From NCBI GenBank assembly GCA_013696695.1, contig JACCYD010000530.1, forward strand, positions 1 to 5,530: 5,530 nucleotides of DNA. Reading direction: 5' to 3'. The DNA is from Deltaproteobacteria bacterium (GTDB lineage: Bacteria; Myxococcota_A; Polyangia; Haliangiales; Haliangiaceae). The notes beneath the pieces are model-generated. The model ran no database searches, was not told the DNA's origin, and saw only the letters and a list, made by a program, of their open reading frames with translations. A program made the translations under genes and the position numbers. This document shows positions 1-5,508 of the stretch, piece by piece (position 1 is the stretch's first letter; the number at the start of each line of letters is the position of its first letter).

Positions 1-1
1 C

Positions 2-298
2 GTCGACATCTCGATGAACGAGATGCTGGTGCGCTCGATCCTGACCTCGGCGACGGTGTTCGCGACGACGCTGATCATGAACATCTTCGGCACCGGCCTC
101 GTGCAAAACTTCGCGTTCGCGATGAACGTCGGCGTCATCGTCGGCGCGTACTCGTCGATCTTCCTGGCGCCGCCGTTCTTCCTCTACATCTCGCGCAAGT
201 GGTACTCGGGTGTCGCGCCGGCAAAACGGCGTGGGTTACCCGCGTCGCCGGAGCCGACCGCGTCGGTGGCGTCGAAGGCTGACGAGCCCGAAGAGTAG
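2..298 (+). CDS. secF: Protein translocase subunit SecF, C-terminal part (5' end outside window)
   Basis: This is the last 98 residues of SecF, open from the left edge (first full codon GTC at 2) to TAG at 296-298. SecF pairs with SecD in the inner membrane and uses the proton motive force to help SecYEG/SecA finish export. What is seen: a hydrophobic helix (about residues 11-30 of the visible part), then the SecF/SecD signature-like stretch GVIVGAYSSIFLAPPF inside a second hydrophobic helix (about 36-64), matching the family pattern GxxxGTYSSIFxA in the final transmembrane helix. The start of the visible part (VDISMNEMLVRSILTSA) matches the conserved N-E-x-x-x-R-[ST]-[IL]-x-T-S segment before it. 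A hydrophilic, acidic tail of about 30 residues ends in EPEE and is presumably cytosolic. The ATG at 14 is internal and not the true start. The next gene is convergent and only 6 bp away, leaving no room for a terminator. Confidence 0.93.
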   Translation, partial: VDISMNEMLVRSILTSATVFATTLIMNIFGTGLVQNFAFAMNVGVIVGAYSSIFLAPPFFLYISRKWYSGVAPAKRRGLPASPEPTASVASKADEPEE

Positions 299-304
299 GT
301 CCCG

Positions 305-865
305 TCAGCGGCACACCGCGGCGAGGATCGCCGCGAGCTCGCGAATCGCGTCCTGGTGATCGCGGATGCCGGCCACCAGCTCGTCGTGGCGGTCGGTGAT
401 GTCGTCCCACGATGCGCCGTAGCGCTGCCGTTGCGCCGAGAGTCCGTCGTATTCACGATCGTAGTATCGGAAGTCGCGCACGAGCCGGACCATGGTCTGT
501 ACGAGGTCGACTTCGTCGCCGGCGGCGACGAGCTTGTCGGTGAGAACCTTCGAGCACGGGAGTCCGAGTGTTTCGATCGTGGAACGCGGGATCGGGCCGA
601 CGCCCACGGAACGGTCGCCGATCGCCTTCGCGACTTCGAGCACGGCTGCGACGTGGTGAGCAAATGCCTCGAGAGCGAAGTGCCGTTCGCGAGCCTCGTC
701 CCCCGCCGGGCTTGCCAAGCTCGCGAAGTAAAAATCCTCGGCAGCGCGGCCGTCACGATGGACCTGCGCGAGCAGGTCTTCGAGATCGACGATCCCATCC
801 TCGGGGACACGATCTGCGGGCCAATCGAGCCCGAACGAATGAATGTGCGCCACTGCGATTCGCAT
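305..865 (-). CDS. Hypothetical protein, 186 aa, mostly helical
   Basis: I do not recognise the family. The ATG at 865 (minus) opens an ORF beginning MRIAVAHIHSFGLDW and ending with TGA at 305-307. There is no signal peptide and no transmembrane helix. Predicted character: a short N-terminal beta-like stretch (MRIAVAHIHSFGL), then long amphipathic helices, with a His/aromatic-rich part (RHFALEAFAHH, about 61-71) and a charged stretch DFRYYDREYD (131-140). The C-terminal helix contains DRHDELVAGIRDH (158-170). A plus-strand ORF overlaps almost completely (356-880), but it encodes 7 cysteines in 174 residues and lacks domain-like texture, whereas this frame has 2 Cys and a natural start, so I prefer the minus strand. 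No strong Shine-Dalgarno is seen; a TATGAT box lies 9-14 nt upstream of the ATG, compatible with a leaderless or very short leader transcript. It sits between secF and recJ, facing the opposite way. Confidence 0.66.
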   Translation of the reverse strand: MRIAVAHIHSFGLDWPADRVPEDGIVDLEDLLAQVHRDGRAAEDFYFASLASPAGDEARERHFALEAFAHHVAAVLEVAKAIGDRSVGVGPIPRSTIETLGLPCSKVLTDKLVAAGDEVDLVQTMVRLVRDFRYYDREYDGLSAQRQRYGASWDDITDRHDELVAGIRDHQDAIRELAAILAAVCR

Positions 866-898
866 CGGGATCGATCATAGCGGGATCACTCCGGGATC
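866..898. repeat. Three direct copies of CGGGATC
   Basis: The 7-mer CGGGATC occurs at 866-872, 881-887 and 892-898, with start-to-start spacings of 15 and 11 bp. The first two copies flank the candidate TATGAT box of the minus-strand gene. This could be an operator array for a DNA-binding regulator or a chance cluster of a GATC-rich word; GATC/CGATC words are common throughout this window. Confidence 0.4.
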
Positions 899-939
899 TC
901 GCGCGGTCGAGTGTCAGACCCGCCGTCTAGCGTGCACGG
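866..939. promoter_or_regulatory. Divergent promoter region between the 305-865 gene and recJ
   Basis: These 74 bp separate two start codons pointing away from each other, so promoters for both must lie here or in the neighbouring coding sequence. On the minus strand TATGAT (879-874) resembles a sigma-70 -10 box, placing a start site at or a few bases before the ATG at 865; no good -35 is visible at 16-18 bp. For recJ I find no convincing -10/-35 and no clear Shine-Dalgarno before the GTG. An in-frame stop (TAG 928-930) limits how far upstream recJ can begin. Confidence 0.45.
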
Positions 940-2706
940 GTGTTGTTACGGCTCCGTCCCGCCGAGGATCATCTGGTCCGTCGCCTCGCCGATTCACTTC
1001 GTGTTCGCGGCGCCACGGCAAGGTGTCTCGTGGGGCGCGGCGTCACCGATCCATCAGCCGCGCAGAGCTTCATCGATCCGCGGTTGGCGGCGCTGCGTGC
1101 GCCCGCCGGGCTCGCGGGCATGCAGCGAGCGGTGGAGCGCATCGCGGATGCGGTGGTTCGTGGTGAGCGCATCGGCGTGTTCGGCGATTACGACGTCGAT
1201 GGCGTTACCACTGCCGCACTGCTGACGTCGTTTTTGCGCGAGGTCGGCGCCACGGTCGAGTGCGCGGTCGCGCGTCGCGATGCGGGGTATGGATTCACGC
1301 CGGCTGCGGCGGCGGATTTCGCGAAGCGCGCGTGCCCGCTCGTTATCACCGGCGATTGCGGCACCAGCGATCTGGATGCGATCTTGGCGGGGGCCGCGCT
1401 GGGGATGGAAGTCATCGTCGTCGATCACCACACGGTGCCGTCGGCGGACAAGCTCGGTGCGCATCCGGCGTACGCCCTGGTCAATCCGTTTCGCGCGGAC
1501 TCCACGTTCCCGTTCCGCGGCATGGCGTCGGTCGGGCTCGCCTTCTATGTCGCGGCCACGGTTCGCACCGAGCTGCGCGATCGCGGCTGGTTCGGGCAGG
1601 GCAGTGGGCGTCGCGAGCCGGACGTGCGTGACCTCCTCGATCTCGTCGCGCTGGGGACGATCGCGGATCTCGTGCCGCTGACGTCCGAGAATCGCATTCT
1701 CACCTCGCTCGGGCTTCGTCGCATCGAGAGCCGGGCGCGTCCCGGCATCGCCGCGATGCTCTCAGCGTGTGGCGTCACCGAGCGCGGTACGCCGGTCGAT
1801 GCACACACGGTCGCGTGGAAGCTCGCGCCTCGCCTCAATGCGCCGGGGCGGCTCGGCGCCGCGGAGCCCTCGCTCTCGCTGTTGCTGGCTGATGAGTCCA
1901 CGGCCACCGAGCGCGCACAGGTGCTCGAGGCGGCCAACACGGAGCGCCGCCAGATCCAGCAACGCGTCGTCGATGAAGCGCTCGAGTCGATCGCGGCGAA
2001 GCTCGAGGCCGCCGGCGGTGATCCGGGTCCCGCGATCGTGATCTCCGGTGAAGGATGGCCCACGGGCATCGTCGGTCTCGTCGCCTCGAAGCTGGTCGAT
2101 CTGTATCAGCGCCCAGCGTTCGTGGTCGGCATCGATCCCGCCACCGGCCTCGGGCGCGGCTCCGCGCGGACGCCGGGCACCGTCAATCTGTACGACGCAC
2201 TCCACCTTGCCGCGAAGGCGATGCCCGCCGGCACCTCGCTCGATCGGTTCGGTGGTCACGCCGCCGCCGCGGGCTTCACCGTGCAACGCGAATCGTTCGA
2301 GGCGCTGTCGGAAGCGCTCGGCGCCGCGTGCGGCAAGCTCGCCGCCGGCTCCGGTCCGGTGGTGAGTGGCCGCGAGGTCGATGCCGAGGTCCGCCTCGCC
2401 GAAGTCGATGAACGGCTCGCCACCGAGCTCGCAGGGCTCGGCCCGTTCGGTCAGCACAATCCCGCGCCGCTCCTCGTCACGCGCAACTCGCGCGTCACCG
2501 CGGTGCGCCGGGTCGGCAACGACAAGCACCTCAAGCTCACGCTCGAGGATTCGTCGTCAGCGATCCGCAGCGCGATCGGCTTCAATCTCGGCGATCGCCA
2601 GGTCGAGGTCGGTGCGCATCTCGATCTCGCGTTCGTGCCCACGGTGTCGACGTATCAGGGCCGCAGCAATGCGGAGCTGCGCCTCGAAGACCTGGCCATC
2701 GTCTAG
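940..2706 (+). CDS. recJ: Single-stranded-DNA-specific exonuclease RecJ
   Basis: RecJ degrades single-stranded DNA 5'-3' in RecFOR recombination, mismatch repair and base-excision repair; it is cytosolic and uses Mn/Mg ions. At 588 residues it has the usual bacterial RecJ length. DHH domain: motif I GDYDVDG (82-88), motif II GDCGTSD (138-144), motif III VDHH (161-164) and motif IV TIADLVPL (240-247), supplying the metal-binding aspartates and histidines. Then come the connecting RLNAPGRLG (298-306), the DHHA1 domain with EGWPTGIVGLVASKL (371-385), and FGGHAAAAGF (437-446). The OB-fold C-terminus has GPFGQHNPAPLL (501-512), close to the family GPFGxGNPxP. The family pattern after EGW usually has His where Pro374 stands here. 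The start is GTG at 940: an in-frame stop at 928-930 leaves only 940 or TTG 943, and the N-terminal LLRLRPAEDHLVRRLA fits the family start. No clear Shine-Dalgarno is seen. The stop overlaps the convergent gene's stop. Confidence 0.96.
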   Translation: MLLRLRPAEDHLVRRLADSLRVRGATARCLVGRGVTDPSAAQSFIDPRLAALRAPAGLAGMQRAVERIADAVVRGERIGVFGDYDVDGVTTAALLTSFLREVGATVECAVARRDAGYGFTPAAAADFAKRACPLVITGDCGTSDLDAILAGAALGMEVIVVDHHTVPSADKLGAHPAYALVNPFRADSTFPFRGMASVGLAFYVAATVRTELRDRGWFGQGSGRREPDVRDLLDLVALGTIADLVPLTSENRILTSLGLRRIESRARPGIAAMLSACGVTERGTPVDAHTVAWKLAPRLNAPGRLGAAEPSLSLLLADESTATERAQVLEAANTERRQIQQRVVDEALESIAAKLEAAGGDPGPAIVISGEGWPTGIVGLVASKLVDLYQRPAFVVGIDPATGLGRGSARTPGTVNLYDALHLAAKAMPAGTSLDRFGGHAAAAGFTVQRESFEALSEALGAACGKLAAGSGPVVSGREVDAEVRLAEVDERLATELAGLGPFGQHNPAPLLVTRNSRVTAVRRVGNDKHLKLTLEDSSSAIRSAIGFNLGDRQVEVGAHLDLAFVPTVSTYQGRSNAELRLEDLAIV

Positions 2707-3158
2707 CGAGTCGAGGCCGAGCCCGGAGATGGCGGCGTCGGCGCGTTCCGCTGCTTCGCTCGCTCGATCGCTGCCTTCATTTCCGCTTCGGTCATGTTGC
2801 CGTTGATCACTTCGTAGTGCGGCTGCTGTGCGCCCGAGCCGTCGACCGTGCCGGGCTTCGGCATGTTCGCCTTGTCGCCGCTGCCCGATCCGTCGTCGAA
2901 GCTGGTCACGAACTTCGAGACCGAGTCCGCGCACGGCCGGCCGATCACGACCAGCATGACCAGCATCACCGTGGTCAGACCGATCTTGAAGAGGTGGCCC
3001 TTCGAGATCTTGAAGCCGCGGCCGCGCGGCAACTTCGGCGCGATGTCATCGGTGTCGGCGATCTCCGCTCGGCGCGAGCGTGCCCGCGCGATCCGATCCT
3101 CGGCAGCACCCGGCTCGGGTGTCGGACCGATGTCGACCGGAGGCTCGGTTACGCTCAC
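2703..3158 (-). CDS. Hypothetical single-pass membrane protein, about 151 aa
   Basis: I do not recognise the family. From the preferred GTG start (3158) the protein begins VSVTEPPVDIGPTPEPG. It runs through an acidic/proline-rich N-terminus and a basic patch (KLPRGRGFKISKGHLFK, about 42-58). One hydrophobic helix follows (FKIGLTTVMLVMLVVIG, about 57-73). After it come RPC (Cys76), a Gly/Ser/Asp low-complexity linker, a short charged helix (NMTEAEMKAAIERAKQR, about 121-137) and a Pro/Ser-rich tail. The basic residues before the helix suggest an N-in, C-out inner-membrane topology. The ORF stays open to a TTG at 3230 (175 aa), but those extra residues contain rarer codons (ATA) and an 18-bp palindrome better placed as a regulatory site, so I take GTG 3158; no Shine-Dalgarno decides it. 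It is convergent with recJ, sharing CTAG at the stops, and divergent from the lipoprotein gene. Confidence 0.7.
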   Translation of the reverse strand: MSVTEPPVDIGPTPEPGAAEDRIARARSRRAEIADTDDIAPKLPRGRGFKISKGHLFKIGLTTVMLVMLVVIGRPCADSVSKFVTSFDDGSGSGDKANMPKPGTVDGSGAQQPHYEVINGNMTEAEMKAAIERAKQRNAPTPPSPGSASTR

Positions 3159-3174
3159 AGGAGGGAGATACCGC

Positions 3175-3192
3175 AGCAACCGGATGGTTGCT
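3175..3192. promoter_or_regulatory. 18-bp palindrome, candidate operator
   Basis: AGCAACCGGATGGTTGCT has perfect 7-bp inverted arms (3175-3181 and 3186-3192) around a 4-base centre. It lies 17-34 bp upstream of the GTG at 3158 and 131-148 bp upstream of the lipoprotein ATG, inside the 164-bp divergent region. Size and symmetry fit a dimeric repressor site; as RNA it would be a short hairpin in either leader. No T-tract follows, so it is not a terminator. I see no clear sigma-70 boxes around it, and the rest of 3159-3322 shows only a weaker CTGGC...GCCAG pair (3224-3243). Confidence 0.4.
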
Positions 3193-3322
3193 ATGTCGGC
3201 GTGATCTCGGCAGCTGTTCTCGCCTGGCAACTCGACTAGCCAGTCACCCGTCGGCTATCCGCGCGAACCTACGACGCACCGCGTGACCCGTTTCAGGAAC
3301 GAGTGTTGCTCGACGACGGTCC

Positions 3323-4537
3323 ATGCGTTTCCCGTCGTTCCTCGCACTCACGATCCTCGGCGCCGGCTGCATGGACAGTGGCAAACCCGAAGAGGACGAG
3401 CTCGAGTTGCTCGACGACGCCAAGGACGACTCGCACAGGAATCCCACCGATCACGGCGAGCTCCTGTTCGGGAACGGCGCGGCGACCGCGCTCACCGATG
3501 ACGAGCGCCACCACGCGTGGACGTTCGAGCTGTCGGGCGATGCGAAGGTCGACATGACCACGAGCTACGCGCTGCTCGGCCAGCGCCGCACCGACACGGT
3601 CCTCTATCTCTATCGCGAGGGCGCCACTGGTTGGGGTTCGTACATCGCGCGCAACGACGACTACGGCAACACGCTCTACTCGAAGCTCGTGCGCGAGCTC
3701 GGCGCCGGCCGCTACCGCGTGCTCGTCAAAGGTCACCAGGCGGAGACCCGCGGCAAGTTCAAGATCACCGTCAACTGCGCCGGCGATGGCTGCGTTTCGC
3801 CCGCGACCGCCAGCTGCGTGTTCGGCAGCACCTACGGCGACATCGAGACCAACTCCGCGCTCGAGACGATCAACAGCGCGAAGATCACGGCGGCCACGCT
3901 CACCAACTTGAACCCCGACGACCAGCACAAGCTGATGCTCGCGGTTCAACAGTCGTCGCATACCGACGTCACCACGCCACTCGAAGCGATCGGGCGCGTC
4001 GATCAAGGCGAGGTCAACGTCTCCTGGCTCGCCGAGCCCGCCGCGCAGCGCGCGTTCATCGCGTTCGAATACGGCGCCGGCGACAATTCGTACGGCGCGA
4101 TCTTCGATCGCTTCAACGCGCAGATGGTCACCAACATCCACGATGGCGATCTCGAGAACTGTCTCGTCAAGGCCGAGACCTGCCTGCTGTCCGACGACTG
4201 GCTCGCCCTCCGCAGTGACCCCGCGTTCACGATCGAGAGCAACCGCGTCGTCACCGATGCCTCGCAGGTCACCGGCGGCGTCGCGATCGATCAAGCAATG
4301 ACGGCGTTCGGTCAGTCGTACGACGACGTCGCGTCGGTCGCCGATGGCCTGTCGCGCGTCGATGGCAACCGCCTCAACATCGTAGGCTTGCGCCACAAGA
4401 CGACGGGCGTGCGGCTCGAGGTGTTCGAGTACGGCGCGGGTGACACCTCGGTCGGGCGCATCTACTTCCGCAACACGACGAACCCGGCGGGTGTGATCAA
4501 CGACCTGGCGATCGAATCCTGCCAGCTGTTCGAGTAG
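3323..4537 (+). CDS. Secreted lipoprotein: PPC-like beta-sandwich domain plus two ~120-residue tandem repeats
   Basis: A short signal peptide MRFPSFLALTILGAGC ends in a lipobox-like GAGC (Cys16; the -3 Gly is atypical), followed by an acidic linker (17-45), so this is probably a lipoprotein exported by Sec and anchored in the envelope. Residues about 60-152 resemble the bacterial pre-peptidase C-terminal (PPC) beta-sandwich: HHAWTFELSG, DTVLYLYREG, IARNDDYGN, LGAGRYRVLVKG, GKFKITVNC. Residues 165-286 and 287-404 are two tandem repeats. Each starts at a Cys, contains RVD (225-227, 345-347) and FEYGAGD (248-254, 368-374), and ends with E[NS]C (Cys280, Cys400). A Cys pair in the linker (152, 157) may also bond. 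No catalytic motif is visible, so a binding or structural surface role is a guess. The ATG at 3323 is chosen because it gives the signal peptide; no Shine-Dalgarno is evident. A 367-residue antisense ORF overlaps it but is a GC-bias shadow. Confidence 0.85.
   Translation: MRFPSFLALTILGAGCMDSGKPEEDELELLDDAKDDSHRNPTDHGELLFGNGAATALTDDERHHAWTFELSGDAKVDMTTSYALLGQRRTDTVLYLYREGATGWGSYIARNDDYGNTLYSKLVRELGAGRYRVLVKGHQAETRGKFKITVNCAGDGCVSPATASCVFGSTYGDIETNSALETINSAKITAATLTNLNPDDQHKLMLAVQQSSHTDVTTPLEAIGRVDQGEVNVSWLAEPAAQRAFIAFEYGAGDNSYGAIFDRFNAQMVTNIHDGDLENCLVKAETCLLSDDWLALRSDPAFTIESNRVVTDASQVTGGVAIDQAMTAFGQSYDDVASVADGLSRVDGNRLNIVGLRHKTTGVRLEVFEYGAGDTSVGRIYFRNTTNPAGVINDLAIESCQLFE
3815..4180 (+). repeat. 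Lipoprotein internal repeat, copy 1 (residues 165-286)
   Basis: First of two tandem protein-level repeats. It starts at Cys165 (CVFGSTYGDIE), carries RVD at 225-227 and FEYGAGDNSYG at 248-258, and has its second Cys at 280 (DLENC). From residue 201 to the E[NS]C motif it aligns without gaps to copy 2 at an offset of exactly 120 residues; the N-terminal part needs a 2-residue gap. Confidence 0.75.
4181..4534 (+). repeat. Lipoprotein internal repeat, copy 2 (residues 287-404)
   Basis: Second copy, running to the end of the protein. It starts at Cys287 (CLLSDDWLAL), has RVD at 345-347, FEYGAGDTSVG at 368-378 and Cys400 (AIESC). Outside the RVD/FEYGAGD/Cys landmarks the two copies have diverged strongly, so the duplication is old. 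Confidence 0.75.
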
Positions 4538-4555
4538 CTCGCCCCAAGGGGACGG

Positions 4556-5389
4556 CTATTTCCAGAGCACCGCGTGCTCGAGACACGGCATCTGCATGCG
4601 GCGTCTCTCCACGACGTTGCCGTCAAGCGACGCGACCACGATGCCATCGCCATCGGAACGCTCGCCGATCACCGTGCCCCACGGATCGACGATCAACGAG
4701 TGACCGTAACTCTCGCGCTTCTCGTTGTGCTTGCCCCACTGCGCAGCCGCAACGACGTACGCCTGATCTTCGATCGCGCGCGCGCGCAGCAGCAGATGCC
4801 AGTGCGCGGCACCGGTGAGCGCGGTGAACGCGGCGGGCACGAGCAGCACCTCGGCGCCGAGATCCTTGACCAGCCTGCGGTAGAGCTCCGGGAAGCGCAG
4901 GTCGTAACAGATCGAGAGCCCGACCTTCGCACCATTGATCTCGACGACCACAGGCGTGTCACCGGCGCACGTCGCATCCGACTCGCGCATCGACACGCCA
5001 TGCGGGATGTCGATGTCGAACAAGTGGATCTTGCGATAGCGCGTGACCAGTTCCCCGCGCGGATCGATCACGACCGCGGTGTTGTAGGTGCGGTTCGCAT
5101 CGCCCGCCACGACCTCGGGCATGCCGCCCCCGACGACCCAGGCGGAGCCGCGGATCGCGAGCTCCCGCAGCGTCTCGAGCATCGGCCCACCGCGATCGAA
5201 GTCCTCGGCGATCCCGAGCTTGTCTCGCTCGCTGCGCCCGAGGAACGGGAAACACTCGGGCAACACGAGGAGGTCGGCGCCCTCGGAGGTCGCGCGCTCG
5301 CCAAGCTCTCGACATGTCGCGAGATTTGCTGCGAGATCGTCGGTCGATCGCAGCTGGAGAGCCGCGGCTCGGAGCTGCCAGGAGGCCAT
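4556..5389 (-). CDS. Carbon-nitrogen hydrolase (nitrilase superfamily), Nit1/YbeM-like amidase
   Basis: Nitrilase-superfamily enzymes hydrolyse C-N bonds through a Glu-Lys-Cys triad; the Nit1/YbeM group removes deaminated glutathione, a metabolite-repair role in the cytosol. Numbering from the preferred ATG (5389; 277 aa): Glu45 in LLVLPECF, Lys120 in YRKIHLFD and nucleophile Cys161 in LSICYDLRFPELYR. Further family marks are VVGGGMPE (85-92), HWHLLLRARAIEDQAYVVAAAQ (split around 196-217), YGHSLIVDPWG (228-238) and a C-terminal RRRMQMPCLEHA. KIHLFDIDIPHGVSMRES (121-138) resembles the Nit1 pattern K-x-H-L-F/C-D-V-x-I-P-G, pointing to Nit1 rather than aliphatic nitrilases; substrate assignment is inference. 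The frame is open to a GTG at 5455, but the extra 22 residues (MWVPPPDPQGKRVV...) do not look like this family. ATG 5389 has AGGT six bases upstream and gives the usual N-terminus (MASWQLRAAALQL). The stop is 18 bp from the convergent lipoprotein stop. Confidence 0.93.
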   Translation of the reverse strand: MASWQLRAAALQLRSTDDLAANLATCRELGERATSEGADLLVLPECFPFLGRSERDKLGIAEDFDRGGPMLETLRELAIRGSAWVVGGGMPEVVAGDANRTYNTAVVIDPRGELVTRYRKIHLFDIDIPHGVSMRESDATCAGDTPVVVEINGAKVGLSICYDLRFPELYRRLVKDLGAEVLLVPAAFTALTGAAHWHLLLRARAIEDQAYVVAAAQWGKHNEKRESYGHSLIVDPWGTVIGERSDGDGIVVASLDGNVVERRRMQMPCLEHAVLWK

Positions 5390-5452
5390 ATCGCTACCTA
5401 CCACGGGAGCCGTCACAACACGCTTGCCCTGTGGATCTGGCGGTGGTACCCA

Positions 5453-5486
5453 CACCCCGCAGCTTCAATCGCTATGCGGTGGGGTG
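5453..5486 (+). other. Possible alternative hairpin overlapping the terminator
   Basis: CACCCCGCA (5453-5461) can pair with TGCGG (5475-5479) and GGTG (5483-5486), leaving a 3-base bulge (5480-5482) and a 13-base loop. The 3' side uses bases 5482-5486 of the terminator's 5' arm, so the two structures exclude each other, as in an attenuator. GC-rich DNA forms such pairings easily, so this is tentative. Confidence 0.25.
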
Positions 5487-5508
5487 GCCATTCGGCCACC
5501 CTTTTTTT
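5482..5508 (+). terminator. Rho-independent terminator, plus strand
   Basis: A perfect 8-bp GC-rich stem GGGTGGCC (5482-5489) / GGCCACCC (5494-5501) with loop ATTC (5490-5493) runs directly into seven T (5502-5508). The other strand has no T-tract after the hairpin, so it terminates rightward transcription only. The nearest plus-strand gene in the window ends at 4537, almost 950 bp upstream, and the minus-strand nitrilase lies between, so what it terminates is unclear: a short RNA or leader starting near 5390-5450, read-through from the lipoprotein gene, or antisense transcription. Confidence 0.72.

Noticed and set aside
356..880. 174-residue plus-strand ORF overlapping the 305-865 minus gene
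   Set aside because: It has 7 Cys in 174 residues, a GTG start with no ribosome site and no domain-like texture; the minus frame looks more like a protein. It remains the main alternative.
1762..2529. 255-residue minus-strand ORF
   Set aside because: It lies wholly inside recJ, which has all family motifs; composition is typical of an antisense shadow.
3293..4396. 367-residue minus-strand ORF
   Set aside because: It is antisense to the lipoprotein gene, whose signal peptide, PPC-like domain and repeats are convincing; the translation is a low-complexity Ala/Val/Arg/Glu/Asp shadow produced by GC bias.
4536..4557. CCCC-AA-GGGG inverted repeat between the lipoprotein and nitrilase stops as a terminator
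   Set aside because: The loop is only two bases, the flanking pairs are interrupted, and neither strand has a T-tract.
5290..5440. Full T-box Stem I upstream of the TGGTACC core
   Set aside because: I could not identify a specifier loop or the conserved Stem I motifs, and the region is coding for the nitrilase on the other strand.
5390..5455. Upstream in-frame extension of the nitrilase to GTG 5455
   Set aside because: The added residues do not resemble the family N-terminus, and ATG 5389 has a plausible AGGT ribosome site and gives the expected start.
5442..5480. tRNA-like signal (CTTCAATC resembling a T-loop)
   Set aside because: No acceptor, D or anticodon stems can be drawn around it.
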